Assembly: GCA_944381115.1 (NCBI GenBank)
Contig: CALWJV010000017.1
Span: 1 to 56,849, forward strand
Direction: 5' to 3'
Length of the DNA stretch: 56,849 nt
From: an uncultured Clostridia bacterium
Lineage (GTDB): Bacteria > Bacillota > Clostridia > Oscillospirales > CAG-272
Numbering within the stretch: position 1 is the first letter of the stretch; every line of letters begins with the position of its first letter. Below are positions 25,559 through 34,991 of this stretch, piece by piece. The notes below the pieces were generated by a model. It was not told the DNA's origin and did not search any database. It saw only the letters and a program-made list of their open reading frames with translations. The position numbers and the translations under genes are program-made.

Positions 25559-26086
25559 TTACTTGTTAAAAAGAGAATTTCCGTGAATATCGTTTCCGAC
25601 AATGAGAGGGAAATCCGAGAATTCCATTTTTTTTACCGATTCGCATCCGAGTTCCGGAAATGCGATAACTTCACAGCTTTTTATGCATTTCGCCGCTATT
25701 GCTCCGGCGCCTCCAATAGCAGCAAAGTAGATTGCACCGTATTTTAGCATTTCCTTCTCAGTTTCAGTACTTCTTCCGCCTTTTCCGATTGTTGCAGCAA
25801 GTCCGTTTTTAAGTAATACAGGCATAAATACATCCATTCTTGACGAAGTTGTAGGACCTGCAGATCCTATTACTTTACCGAGTCTTGCCGGAGTTGGACC
25901 ACAGTAATAAATAACAGCGTTTTTTATGGAAAACGGTAGTGTTTTTTTTTCTTCGATTAAATTAACAATACGTTTGTGAGCTGCGTCTCTCGCGCAATAG
26001 ACAGTGCCTGAAAGAAAAACTTCGTCTCCGACACAAAGCTTAGGTATAAATTCTCGTAATTCATCTGTATTTATATAATATTTCAT
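25559..26086 (-). CDS. Class I fumarate hydratase, beta subunit (Fe-S hydro-lyase)
   Basis: 175 residues. Corresponds to the C-terminal half of class I fumarases and to tartrate dehydratase beta subunits, which reversibly hydrate fumarate to malate (or act on tartrate) with a 4Fe-4S cluster held by the alpha subunit. Conserved blocks: LSGTVYCARDAAHKRI, YCGPTPARLGKVIGSAGPTTSSRMD, GLAATIGKGGRST and YFAAIGGAGA. The matching alpha subunit is not next to it: the gene is first in its operon, and the upstream neighbour is the divergent spoIIGA. Start ATG; a leader of about 40 nt. Whether it is fumarase or a tartrate dehydratase cannot be told. Confidence 0.9.
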   Translation of the reverse strand: MKYYINTDELREFIPKLCVGDEVFLSGTVYCARDAAHKRIVNLIEEKKTLPFSIKNAVIYYCGPTPARLGKVIGSAGPTTSSRMDVFMPVLLKNGLAATIGKGGRSTETEKEMLKYGAIYFAAIGGAGAIAAKCIKSCEVIAFPELGCESVKKMEFSDFPLIVGNDIHGNSLFNK

Positions 26087-26128
26087 CTGAAAATACCTTC
26101 GAATAAATTTTTAAGATTAATTTATAAC

Positions 26129-26157
26129 AGTATAACATAATTTTAAAAATATTGCAA
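26129..26157 (-). promoter_or_regulatory. Promoter for the fumarase-beta/ABC-F/transporter operon
   Basis: Minus strand TTGCAA (26157-26152), 17-nt spacer, TATACT (26134-26129) with TGT before it. Confidence 0.8.
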
Positions 26158-26172
26158 CACCTTTACCGATTT

Positions 26173-26262
26173 TTGTCGAAAATCTTTTAATTAAAATAAA
26201 TAATAAAAATATTTCTCTGTCTCCCGAATATGACATTTTTTTTCTGTTTGCAGTGTTATAAT
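26173..26262 (+). promoter_or_regulatory. Spo0A-type promoter of spoIIGA-sigE
   Basis: TTGTCGAA (26173-26180) is a perfect Spo0A box. A second, weaker box TCCCGAA (26222-26228) touches a -35-like ATGACA (26230-26235). The -10 TATAAT (26257-26262) is 21 nt away, not 17. In Bacillus subtilis the spoIIG promoter has the same unusual wide spacing (22 bp) with a box at the -35, and works only with Spo0A-P. Inferred by this match. Confidence 0.7.
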
Positions 26263-26295
26263 CTAAACGAATCCTTTATCAGGAGGAGAGAATAT

Positions 26296-27150
26296 TTGTT
26301 TCAGACAATATACATAGATATTCTGTTTGCCATTAATTTCAGTATGGATTTTTTGGCAATTTATATTACATCTTATTTACTGAAATTAAAATTTAAAACT
26401 TTTAAAGCGGTCATTGCGGCAATACTTGGAGCGCTTTATTCTGCGTTTACCGTTATACTTAGGACAGACAGTATAATCCTCGCTCTTTTTTTTGCGTATT
26501 TTATGTGCTATATCGCCTTTGAAAAAAGAAATTTAAAAAACTCGATTTATAATTTTATTGCATATATCGCTGTTAACTTTTTAATTGGCGGCGGTATGAC
26601 TGCGGTTTTTTCGGTCTTTAATAAATTGGTTGGTGAGAGGATAGTAACCATTTACGGAGACGTGAATTCAGTACCGGAAAAACTTCCTTTTAGTATTTTT
26701 GCTGTAGGAGTAACTTTTATTACCGCATTGATCATAGCATTCGCAAAAATGTTTTCAAAAAAAGGGACAGCAAAAAATGTAAAAGCCGAAATTTTTGTAG
26801 GAGATAAAAAAGGCGATTTTTATCTTACTGAAGACAGCGGTAATATGCTGACAGAGCATTTAAGCGGAGAACCTGTTATTTTTTTAAGTGAAAAAGCAAT
26901 GCTGAAAATCACCGATGAAAAAACACTCATAGGTGTCAAAAACTTAGATGCCGATATTATGAAAAACAGTAAAATTAAAATGCGTGTAACCGTTTATGAA
27001 ACTGTCAGCGGAAAAGAAATGTGCGTTTGCATGAAACCAAACAAAACTTTGATTAACGGAACAAACGTCAGAGCATGGGTGGCTGTTGGAAAAGGTAACA
27101 TTTTTGGAGAAAATGATGGAATAGTTCCATCAATACTAATAAAAAATTAA
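26296..27150 (+). CDS. spoIIGA: Sigma-E processing peptidase SpoIIGA
   Basis: Membrane-embedded aspartic protease that removes the pro-sequence of sigma-E in the mother cell after a SpoIIR signal from the forespore. 284 residues. Five hydrophobic segments fill the first 150 residues (IYIDILFAINFSMDFLAIYITSYLL onward is family-typical in position). The cytoplasmic protease domain has Asp180 in TEDSGNMLTEHLSGEPV, where the family has DTGN; D-S-G is an accepted aspartic-protease variant. The start is taken as TTG at 26296, nine nt after AGGAGG, which gives the typical MFQTIYID start; an ATG at 26230 lies within the promoter. Next gene is sigE, 48 nt downstream. Confidence 0.9.
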   Translation: MFQTIYIDILFAINFSMDFLAIYITSYLLKLKFKTFKAVIAAILGALYSAFTVILRTDSIILALFFAYFMCYIAFEKRNLKNSIYNFIAYIAVNFLIGGGMTAVFSVFNKLVGERIVTIYGDVNSVPEKLPFSIFAVGVTFITALIIAFAKMFSKKGTAKNVKAEIFVGDKKGDFYLTEDSGNMLTEHLSGEPVIFLSEKAMLKITDEKTLIGVKNLDADIMKNSKIKMRVTVYETVSGKEMCVCMKPNKTLINGTNVRAWVAVGKGNIFGENDGIVPSILIKN

Positions 27151-27198
27151 TTTTAAAGTAAGATTATTTTAAAATGTCGGAAGGGGTTATAGGAGCAG

Positions 27199-27912
27199 AT
27201 GTTTGTAAAAATCAAGGTAATAAATCTTTTAAAAAAACTTAAAAAAATTAAAAATGCAGACGGAGGCGTATATTATATAAATGGACCGGATTCGCTTCCT
27301 CCTCCACTTTCGCAAGAAGAAGAAGCAGAGGCAATCGGCAGGCTTTCATGTGACAGTAAGGCAAGAAATCTGTTGATCGAACATAACCTGCGATTAGTGG
27401 TTTATATTGCAAAAAAATTTGAAAATCTTAATACGGATATTGAAGATCTTATATCAATAGGTACAATCGGTCTTATAAAAGCGATAAATACATATCAATC
27501 CGATAAAAATATAAAACTTGCAACCTATGCGTCCAGATGTATTGAAAATGAAATACTCATGTATATCAGAAAAAACAGCGGAAAAAACTGTGAAGTCTCC
27601 ATAGAAGAACCGCTTAATACTGATTGGGACGGAAACGAACTCCTGCTTTCCGATATTCTTGGAGGAGATGAGGAGGAAATATATAAGTCACTTGAGGCAG
27701 CAGAGGAGAAGAAAACAATAAGAAAGGCATTGTCAGAACTATCGGAGCGTGAAAGAGAGATAATTACATTGAGGTTTGGTCTTGGTAAAGATGACAAAGA
27801 ACTTACACAAAAAGAGGTTGCTGATTTACTAGGCATATCACAGTCGTATATATCAAGACTTGAAAAAAAAATAATTCGACGTCTTCGAGAAGAAATTGAA
27901 AACAAAATATAA
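27199..27912 (+). CDS. sigE: RNA polymerase sporulation sigma factor sigma-E (pro-form)
   Basis: Sigma factor of the early mother cell, made as an inactive membrane-bound precursor. 237 residues. The amphipathic pro-sequence is followed by [17 protein letters not shown], equal to the SpoIIGA cleavage region in Bacillus. Region 2 contains [15 protein letters not shown] and [13 protein letters not shown]; region 4 contains ITLRFGL and the helix-turn-helix [21 protein letters not shown]. Start ATG with TAGGAG very close (3 nt) and AGGGG further upstream. There is no terminator directly after the stop; the hairpin in the pyr leader at about 28052 is the first. Confidence 0.96.
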   Translation: MFVKIKVINLLKKLKKIKNADGGVYYINGPDSLPPPLSQEEEAEAIGRLSCDSKARNLLIEHNLRLVVYIAKKFENLNTDIEDLISIGTIGLIKAINTYQSDKNIKLATYASRCIENEILMYIRKNSGKNCEVSIEEPLNTDWDGNELLLSDILGGDEEEIYKSLEAAEEKKTIRKALSELSEREREIITLRFGLGKDDKELTQKEVADLLGISQSYISRLEKKIIRRLREEIENKI

Positions 27913-27929
27913 AAAAAATCAGAATAGTA

Positions 27930-27958
27930 TTGACAAATAAAATAATATATGGTATTAT
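27930..27958 (+). promoter_or_regulatory. Sigma-A promoter for the pyrimidine operon
   Basis: TTGACA (27930-27935), 17-nt spacer, TATTAT (27953-27958) with TGG before it. The leader to pyrC is about 190 nt. Confidence 0.8.
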
Positions 27959-27991
27959 ATTTCAAGTAAATTTCATAATTAATACAACAGT

Positions 27992-28076
27992 TTTTCGGCA
28001 GTATAAAATTAATGCAGTTTTTAACCGAAATGCGTTTAATAAAATAGCAAATCTGTCGAAAATCGACAGATTTTTT
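27992..28076 (+). promoter_or_regulatory. Candidate terminator/antiterminator leader of the pyr operon
   Basis: TCTGTCGA (28052-28059), loop AAA, TCGACAGA (28063-28070) and TTTTTT form an intrinsic terminator before pyrC. The 5' arm and loop GTCGAAAA (28055-28062) can instead pair over 8 bp (one G-U) with TTTTCGGC (27992-27999), and the latter can alternatively pair with CCGAAA (28025-28030). These three exclusive pairings have the logic of a transcription attenuator. The PyrR-binding AGAGAGG-type loop is not seen, so the regulator is unknown. Confidence 0.5.
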
Positions 28077-28153
28077 AATTAGTAATTTTTTGCAATTTTA
28101 AAAATTTGTCATGGGTATTTTTATATTTTCATTACCCGAAAGGATGTTTAATA

Positions 28154-29374
28154 ATGACCTTTAAAATAACTGAAAGACAACTTGATACAATATTTAAGGC
28201 GGGGAAATCTCCTGTCGGAATTTTTGATTTTTCTTCTTTTATTTCTTTATGTAAATCTTATACTGTTTTTCCCGGTTTCGTTGATGTACATGTTCATCTC
28301 CGTGAACCGGGATTTTTTTATAAGGAAACAATAAAAAGCGGAACAGCTGCAGCAGCAAAAGGAGGATATATCGGTGTATGCAGTATGCCTAATCTTTTGC
28401 CTGTTCCTGACTGTCTCGAAAAACTTCGTATCCAGCTTGATATAATTAAAAAAGATGCAATTATCGGAGTTTACCCTTATGCATCAATTACTAAGTCTCA
28501 GGCAGGAAAAGAACTTTCAGATATGGATGATTTGGCGCCGTATGTTGCCGGATTTTCAGATGACGGTAAAGGCATACAAAGCAAAGAAATCATGAAAGCC
28601 GCTATGTTAAAAGCAAAAGAGCTTGGAAAAATCATTGTTGCTCACTGCGAGGATAACAGTCTGATAAACGGTGGATATATAAATGACGGAGAATTTGCAA
28701 AAGCAAACGGTCATAGGGGTATTTGCAGTGAAAGCGAATGGGGACCGATACAAAGAGACGTTGAACTTTTAAAAGAAACCGGTGCTAAATACCATGTATG
28801 TCATGTATCTGCAAAGGAAAGTGTTGAAATTATAAGAAAAGCAAAATCGGACGGGTTGGACATTACATGTGAAACCGCGCCTCATTATCTTGTTATGAAT
28901 GACTCAATGCTTAAGGATGAAGGTAGGTTTAAAATGAATCCTCCAATAAGAAGTGAAGCGGACAGACAAGCGCTTATTGAAGGTATAAAAGACGGCACAA
29001 TAGACATGATAGCGACAGATCATGCTCCGCATAGTGAAGAGGAAAAATCCAAGGGTTTAAAGGAAAGCTTTATGGGTATTGTCGGAATTGAAACAGCATT
29101 TCCGGTTCTTTACACAGAACTTGTAAAAAAAGGAATAATTACACTTGAAAAACTTACGCAACTTTTAAGTGAAAACCCAAAAAAGCGTTTCAAAATAGAT
29201 AATAAAAATGGATTTTCAGTTTGGGCACTTGATGAAAAGTATAAAATTGACCCAAATGACTTTTTGTCAAAAGGCAGAAGTACACCGTTTGAAGGCAAAG
29301 AAGTTTACGGAAGATGCATGCTGACTGTTTTCGACAATAAAATAGTGTATGCTGACAAAAGATTTTGTAAATGA
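28154..29374 (+). CDS. pyrC: Dihydroorotase
   Basis: Closes carbamoyl-aspartate to dihydroorotate, step 3 of pyrimidine synthesis. 406 residues, a zinc amidohydrolase of class I type. Metal motifs: PGFVDVHVHLREPG (HxH), HCEDNS, CHVSA and the catalytic aspartate in IATDHAPHS. The N-terminal about 40 residues are shorter and more divergent than in Bacillus PyrC. The start is the ATG at 28154 after GAAAGGATGTTTAATA; an upstream TTG-started frame overlapping a small hairpin (GGGTA/TACCC) lacks a ribosome binding site. First gene of the pyr operon. Confidence 0.93.
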   Translation: MTFKITERQLDTIFKAGKSPVGIFDFSSFISLCKSYTVFPGFVDVHVHLREPGFFYKETIKSGTAAAAKGGYIGVCSMPNLLPVPDCLEKLRIQLDIIKKDAIIGVYPYASITKSQAGKELSDMDDLAPYVAGFSDDGKGIQSKEIMKAAMLKAKELGKIIVAHCEDNSLINGGYINDGEFAKANGHRGICSESEWGPIQRDVELLKETGAKYHVCHVSAKESVEIIRKAKSDGLDITCETAPHYLVMNDSMLKDEGRFKMNPPIRSEADRQALIEGIKDGTIDMIATDHAPHSEEEKSKGLKESFMGIVGIETAFPVLYTELVKKGIITLEKLTQLLSENPKKRFKIDNKNGFSVWALDEKYKIDPNDFLSKGRSTPFEGKEVYGRCMLTVFDNKIVYADKRFCK

Positions 29375-29456
29375 ATTAAATTCTACGTTATAAACGCTGT
29401 AAAAATTTAATAATAACGATAAAAATACATGGAAATAAAATTTCGGAGGAAAAAAT

Positions 29457-32400
29457 ATGGCAAAAAGAACGGATCTTAAAAAAATACTTATAATAGGCTC
29501 AGGACCCATAGTTATAGGTCAGGCTGCAGAATTTGATTATGCGGGAACTCAAGCATGTCTTGCACTCAAAGAAGAAGGATACAAAGTTGTTCTTGTAAAC
29601 TCTAATCCTGCAACGATAATGACTGATACAACAATAGCAGATAAAGTTTATATGGAACCGCTTACACTTGAATATGTTGCCAAAATATTGCGTTATGAAA
29701 GGCCAGATGCAATAGTTCCTGGCATTGGAGGACAAACAGGTCTTAACCTAGCAATGCAACTTGAAAGAAAGGGTGTACTTAAGGAATGTGACGTTGAACT
29801 CCTCGGAACCAGTAGCGAAAGTATAGAAAAAGCAGAGGACAGAGAACTTTTCAAAGAACTCTGCCAGTCAATCGGTGAGCCGGTAATTCCTTCCAAAATT
29901 ACATATTCGCTTGAAGAAGCAAAAAAAGCCGCGATAGATATCGGTTATCCTGTGGTTCTGCGTCCTGCGTTTACTCTCGGAGGTACGGGCGGTGGTTTTG
30001 CAAACAATGAAGAGGAACTTATTGAGATCGGGACGAACGCCTTTAAACTTTCTCCAGTCCATCAGGTTCTTATTGAAAAGAGCGTAAAAGGATATAAAGA
30101 GATAGAGTTTGAAGTTATGAGAGATTCAAACGACAAGGCAATAACAATATGCGGTATGGAAAATGTTGACCCTGTCGGAGTACATACAGGCGACTCTGTC
30201 GTTGTTGCTCCTATCATGTCATTAAACGATCATGACCTCAAAATGCTTAATGACAGCGCAATCAAGATAATAAAAGCGCTTAAAATTGAAGGCGGCTGTA
30301 ATGTTCAGTTTGCACTTAATCCTAAATCTTCTGAATATTTCCTTATTGAAGTCAATCCGAGAGTTTCCCGCTCGTCGGCACTTGCATCAAAGGCGAGCGG
30401 GTATCCGATCGCAAGAATTACCGCAAAGATAGCAGTCGGTATGGCCCTTGAAGATATCACCATTGCAAACACTAACGCAGCGTTTGAACCGAAACTTGAT
30501 TATGTCGTTGCAAAATTCCCGAGATTCCCATTTGACAAGTTTACATCCGCTACCAACAAACTCGGTACGCAGATGAAAGCGACCGGAGAAGTCATGGGAA
30601 TAGGTTCAACGCTTGAAGAATGTATGCTCAAATCAATCCGTTCTCTTGAAATAGGCGTTGATCACATTTATATGAAAAAATTCGATAATATGAGTGTTGA
30701 GCAGATAACCGATTACTTGAAAGATTTCAGAGATGACGGACTGTTCGCAGTTGCCGAACTTATAAGAAAAAGCGTATCGATAGACAAGATCTTTGAAATC
30801 ACAGAGATTACTCCCTTGTTCCTCGAAGCAATAAAGGGAATAGTTGAATATGAAAGCGTTATAAAAGCAAACACCGGAAATATTGATATCCTCAAAGAGG
30901 CAAAGAAAAAGGGATATTCCGACTCTTTTATCGCAAAACAGTGGAAAGTGCCGGAAATCGAAATATTCAATTTAAGAAAAGAAAACGGTATCTTCCCGAT
31001 ATATAAAATGGTCGACACTTGTCATACAAATGCATATATCCCATACTTTTACTCCACGTATACCGGAAAAAATGAGTCAAATGTCTCTAATAAAAAGAAA
31101 ATAGTCGTTCTCGGTGCAGGCCCGATACGTATCGGGCAGGGTGTTGAATTTGACTATTCAACAGTTCACGCTGTTTTAACCATCAAAAAATCGGGTTATG
31201 AGGCTATAATTATAAACAACAATCCGGAAACCGTTTCAACAGACTATACAACTTCTGATAAACTTTATTTTGAGCCTCTTACTCCGGAAGATGTTATGAA
31301 CATAATAGAACTCGAGAAACCAGAAGGCGTTATAGCATCTCTTGGCGGTCAGACAGCAATAAACCTTGCGGATCCGCTTATGAGAAGGGGAGTAAAGATA
31401 GTCGGCACGGACTGCACGGCTATTGAACGTGCGGAAAACCGCGACTCGTTTGAAAAGATACTTCATGCACTCAACATACCTCAGCCGAACGGAAGAGCGG
31501 TCACCAATATTGCCGACGGAATCAAAGCGGCAAAAGAAATCGGTTATCCGGTACTTGTAAGACCGAGTTTCGTTCTCGGCGGGAGAGCGATGCAGATAGT
31601 TGCCAATGAGGAGCAACTCTGCCATTACCTTAAAACGGCGGTCGAGATAGACAGAGATAAGCCGGTTCTTGTTGACAAATATATTTTCGGTAAAGAAGTT
31701 GAAGTCGATGCTATCTGCGACGGTACTGACGTATTTGTTCCCGGTATCATGGAACTTGTCGAACGCACGGGAATACACAGCGGAGACTCAATAAGCGTTT
31801 ATCCTCCGTTCAGCATTTCCGACAAAGTAAAGGGAATAATACTTCAATATGCAAAAAAACTCGGTCTCGGTATAGGTATCATAGGTCTTTACAATATACA
31901 GTTCATAGTTGACAGAAACGATAACGTATTTATTATCGAGGTCAACCCGCGTTCTTCAAGGACTGTTCCGTTCCTTTCAAAGGCGACAGGTTACAGCCTT
32001 GCGGATATTGCGACCGAGGTAATTCTCGGAAAAAGCCTTAAAGAACAGGGAATATTCGGAATATATCCGGATGAGAAGAAGCGCTGGTATGTAAAGGTAC
32101 CGGTATTCTCTTTTAACAAGATTAAAGGCCTTGACGCATATCTTTCTCCCGAAATGAAGTCAACCGGTGAGGCGATAGGTTATGACGACAAACTGAACAG
32201 GGCAATGTACAAGGCCCTTCAAGCCTCCGGAATGAAACTTCAAAATTACGGTACGGTATTCGTAACGATAACCGACAGCGATAAGGAAGAAGCGCTTCCT
32301 CTTATCAGAAGATTTTATAATCTTGGATTCAATATTCAGGCAACATATGGAACTGGAATGTTCCTTAAAGAAAACGGCATAAATACCCACATTCTCGGTA

Positions 32401-32633
32401 AGATAAGCGACGGAAGTGAGGAGATACCGGATGCTATCCGTCAGGGACACATTGCTTATATAATTAATACGAGCGACATTGGAAGTTCGGAATCAAGTCA
32501 GAATGACGAACGCCGCATTCGCAGCCTTGCGACAGAAAACAGCGTAAATATTTTTACATCGCTCGATACAGTAAAAACGCTTCTCGATGTACTTGAAGAG
32601 ACAACGCTCTGTATCTCCACAATAGATTCTTGA
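29457..32633 (+). CDS. carB: Carbamoyl-phosphate synthase large subunit
   Basis: Makes carbamoyl phosphate from bicarbonate, ammonia (from glutamine via CarA) and two ATP. 1058 residues with the internal duplication: two carboxyphosphate/carbamate kinase ATP-grasp halves, each with its landmark (GSGPIVIGQAAEFDYAGTQ near the N-terminus; GAGPIRIGQGVEFDYSTVH near residue 550), FLIEVNPRVSRSSALASKA and FIIEVNPRSSRTVPFLSKA, and a C-terminal regulatory MGS-like domain. Start ATG after TCGGAGGAAAAAAT. The small subunit gene carA is not in this cluster, so it must be elsewhere or the enzyme uses another amidotransferase. Confidence 0.97.
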   Translation: MAKRTDLKKILIIGSGPIVIGQAAEFDYAGTQACLALKEEGYKVVLVNSNPATIMTDTTIADKVYMEPLTLEYVAKILRYERPDAIVPGIGGQTGLNLAMQLERKGVLKECDVELLGTSSESIEKAEDRELFKELCQSIGEPVIPSKITYSLEEAKKAAIDIGYPVVLRPAFTLGGTGGGFANNEEELIEIGTNAFKLSPVHQVLIEKSVKGYKEIEFEVMRDSNDKAITICGMENVDPVGVHTGDSVVVAPIMSLNDHDLKMLNDSAIKIIKALKIEGGCNVQFALNPKSSEYFLIEVNPRVSRSSALASKASGYPIARITAKIAVGMALEDITIANTNAAFEPKLDYVVAKFPRFPFDKFTSATNKLGTQMKATGEVMGIGSTLEECMLKSIRSLEIGVDHIYMKKFDNMSVEQITDYLKDFRDDGLFAVAELIRKSVSIDKIFEITEITPLFLEAIKGIVEYESVIKANTGNIDILKEAKKKGYSDSFIAKQWKVPEIEIFNLRKENGIFPIYKMVDTCHTNAYIPYFYSTYTGKNESNVSNKKKIVVLGAGPIRIGQGVEFDYSTVHAVLTIKKSGYEAIIINNNPETVSTDYTTSDKLYFEPLTPEDVMNIIELEKPEGVIASLGGQTAINLADPLMRRGVKIVGTDCTAIERAENRDSFEKILHALNIPQPNGRAVTNIADGIKAAKEIGYPVLVRPSFVLGGRAMQIVANEEQLCHYLKTAVEIDRDKPVLVDKYIFGKEVEVDAICDGTDVFVPGIMELVERTGIHSGDSISVYPPFSISDKVKGIILQYAKKLGLGIGIIGLYNIQFIVDRNDNVFIIEVNPRSSRTVPFLSKATGYSLADIATEVILGKSLKEQGIFGIYPDEKKRWYVKVPVFSFNKIKGLDAYLSPEMKSTGEAIGYDDKLNRAMYKALQASGMKLQNYGTVFVTITDSDKEEALPLIRRFYNLGFNIQATYGTGMFLKENGINTHILGKISDGSEEIPDAIRQGHIAYIINTSDIGSSESSQNDERRIRSLATENSVNIFTSLDTVKTLLDVLEETTLCISTIDS

Positions 32634-32650
32634 TTAAAGGAAATTTTACC

Positions 32651-33388
32651 ATGGCAATGAAACAGGAGTTTTTTAAGATAGTAAGTCAGAAAAAAATAGC
32701 AAAAGAAGTTATGCTTATGATACTTTCCGGAAAAACCGACGGTATTACTGCATCCGGACAGTTTGTAAACATAAAGATAGGGGGCTTTTTTCTTCGAAGA
32801 CCGATATCGGTGTGTGATTATGACGAAAACACTCTTACTTTGATATATAAGGTAGTCGGCGAAGGAACATCCGCAATGGCAAAGATGAACAGCGGTGACA
32901 CTTTAGATATTCTGACAGGGCTTGGAAACGGATATGATCTGTCGGTTTCCGGAAATATGCCCCTTCTTATAGGCGGCGGAGTCGGAGTTCCACCGATGTA
33001 CAATCTTTGTAAAAAATTGATAAAAGAAGGCAAAAGACCTTCTGTTGTACTTGGTTTTAACGGAAAAGACGATATTTTTGCCGAAAAAGAATTTGTCACG
33101 CTCGGAGCCGATGTTTATGTGACAACCGTTGACGGCTCAAACGGTATAAAAGGTTTTGTTACCGATGTAATGAAAGATCTTGATTACTCATATTTTTACA
33201 CATGCGGACCCGAGCCGATGCTAAAAGCCGTATACGATCTGAGCAAAACGAGCGGTCAATTTAGTTTTGAAGAAAGAATGGGATGCGGATTCGGTGCATG
33301 TATGGGTTGTTCCTGTAAAACCAAATACGGAAATAAGCGTATTTGTAAAGACGGACCGGTTCTGGTAAAGGAGGAGATCATATGGTAA
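32651..33388 (+). CDS. pyrK: Dihydroorotate dehydrogenase B electron-transfer subunit
   Basis: FAD and 2Fe-2S protein that carries electrons from PyrD to NAD+. 245 residues. FAD-binding FLRRPISVCDYD, NAD-binding LIGGGVGVPPMY and the C-terminal cysteine cluster GCGFGACMGCSCKT then RICKDGPV are complete. The start is the ATG at 32651 after TAAAGGAAATTTTACC, just beyond the carB stop. Its end overlaps the start of pyrD by 7 nt, which suggests translational coupling of the two subunits. Confidence 0.95.
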   Translation: MAMKQEFFKIVSQKKIAKEVMLMILSGKTDGITASGQFVNIKIGGFFLRRPISVCDYDENTLTLIYKVVGEGTSAMAKMNSGDTLDILTGLGNGYDLSVSGNMPLLIGGGVGVPPMYNLCKKLIKEGKRPSVVLGFNGKDDIFAEKEFVTLGADVYVTTVDGSNGIKGFVTDVMKDLDYSYFYTCGPEPMLKAVYDLSKTSGQFSFEERMGCGFGACMGCSCKTKYGNKRICKDGPVLVKEEIIW

Positions 33389-34299
33389 ACACAAAGGTTA
33401 TATTAAGCGGTCTGACGCTTGATAACCCCATAATTCCTGCAAGCGGAACATTTGGCTACGGATACGAGTTTGCCGAGATCTACGATATAAACTGTCTCGG
33501 AAGTTTTTCATTCAAAGGTACGACAAAAGAGCCGAGATTCGGGAACCCGACTCCGAGGATCGCGGAAACGCCGGCGGGAATGATAAACAGCGTCGGCCTT
33601 CAAAATCCCGGTGTTGACAAGGTCATATCCGAGGAACTTCCCAAACTCAGGAAGTGCTTTTTAAAACCCGTAATAGCAAATATCGGAGGTTTTTCAATAG
33701 ATGAGTATGCATTTGTTGCCGAAAAACTAGACAAAGAGGACGGTGTGGGAATACTGGAAATAAATATAAGTTGCCCGAACGTACACAACGGCGGAATGAG
33801 TTTCGGTACATCTGCCGAAATGGCGGCAAAGGTAACAAAAGCGGTCAAAGCGGTAACGACAAAGCCGGTCTACATCAAACTTTCACCAAATGTTACGGAT
33901 ATAGTATCTATTGCAAAGGCCTGCGAGTATGCTGGCGCCGACGGTATCAGTCTTATAAATACTCTGCTCGGAATGAGGATAGATCTGAAAAAGAGAAGAC
34001 CGATCATAGCCAATAAAATGGGCGGTTTTTCCGGAAGTGCGATCCTGCCAGTGGCGCTTCGTATGGTTTATCAGGTTTACGATGCCGTTAAAATACCGAT
34101 AATGGGTATCGGCGGTGTCACAAATGCAAATGACGTCATTGAAATGATGCTTGCAGGAGCGACCGGCGTACAGATAGGAGCCGCAAATCTTGTAGATCCG
34201 TATGTTTGCAAGGATATAATAGAAGCACTCCCTCAAGTTATGGAAAAATACGGAATAAGTTCACTTAAAGAAATAATAGGAGGAGCACATAATGGGTAA
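33382..34299 (+). CDS. pyrD: Dihydroorotate dehydrogenase B, catalytic subunit
   Basis: FMN enzyme that oxidises dihydroorotate to orotate; class 1B, paired with PyrK. 305 residues. The catalytic cysteine is in [47 protein letters not shown] and [27 protein letters not shown] are FMN/phosphate-binding landmarks. Start ATG 33382, preceded by AAAGGAGGAGATCAT inside pyrK. Overlaps pyrF by 8 nt. Confidence 0.96.
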   Translation: MVNTKVILSGLTLDNPIIPASGTFGYGYEFAEIYDINCLGSFSFKGTTKEPRFGNPTPRIAETPAGMINSVGLQNPGVDKVISEELPKLRKCFLKPVIANIGGFSIDEYAFVAEKLDKEDGVGILEINISCPNVHNGGMSFGTSAEMAAKVTKAVKAVTTKPVYIKLSPNVTDIVSIAKACEYAGADGISLINTLLGMRIDLKKRRPIIANKMGGFSGSAILPVALRMVYQVYDAVKIPIMGIGGVTNANDVIEMMLAGATGVQIGAANLVDPYVCKDIIEALPQVMEKYGISSLKEIIGGAHNG

Positions 34300-34990
34300 A
34301 GATGTGATTATAGCCTGCGATTTTGCAAATAAAGAAGAAGTTTTTTCGTTTCTTGACAAATTCAAAGATGAAAAACCTTATGTAAAGATCGGAATGGAAC
34401 TTTTTTACGGTGCAGGACCGGATATAGTAAGAGAGATAAAAAAGAGAGGACACAAAATATTTCTTGATTTAAAACTTCACGATATCCCGAATACTGTAAA
34501 AAAAGCGATGAAAGTCCTTTCTTCTCTTGATGTAGATATGTGTAACCTTCACGCAAGCGGCACCGTTGCAATGATGGAAGCGGCGCTCGAAGGGCTTATA
34601 AGGGAAGACGGTACGCGTCCGTTATTAATTGCCGTAACTCAACTTACTTCTACAAGTCAGGAGAGAATGGAAAGCGATCTTCTTATAAAAGAACCGCTTG
34701 ACAAAGTCGTAATGCACTATGCAAGTTGCGCAAAATCCGCGGGACTTGACGGCGTTGTATGCTCTCCACTTGAAGCGGGAAAAGTACATGATGTTTGCGG
34801 TAAAGGATTTTTAACGGTAACTCCGGGTGTACGTTTTGCAGACGGGGATATAGGCGATCAGGTACGCGTCACAACACCGGCAAAAGCAAAGGAACTTGGT
34901 TCTGACTATATAGTTGTCGGACGTCCGATCACAGCGTCAGCAGATCCGGTTGAATCATACAGACGTTGCGTAAAAGACTTTTTGGAATGA
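34292..34990 (+). CDS. pyrF: Orotidine 5'-phosphate decarboxylase
   Basis: Last step of UMP synthesis. 232 residues, bacterial group 1. The catalytic tetrad lies in [13 protein letters not shown] (Asp-Lys-Asp with a lysine upstream in VKIGME). The C-terminal phosphate-binding motif is [12 protein letters not shown]. Start ATG after TAGGAGGAGCACATA; overlaps pyrD. Next gene begins 1 nt after the stop. Confidence 0.95.
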   Translation: MGKDVIIACDFANKEEVFSFLDKFKDEKPYVKIGMELFYGAGPDIVREIKKRGHKIFLDLKLHDIPNTVKKAMKVLSSLDVDMCNLHASGTVAMMEAALEGLIREDGTRPLLIAVTQLTSTSQERMESDLLIKEPLDKVVMHYASCAKSAGLDGVVCSPLEAGKVHDVCGKGFLTVTPGVRFADGDIGDQVRVTTPAKAKELGSDYIVVGRPITASADPVESYRRCVKDFLE

Positions 34991-34991
34991 T

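Noticed and set aside
28106..28153. N-terminal extension or a leader peptide just before pyrC
   Set aside because: No ribosome binding site, and the ATG at 28154 has a good one.
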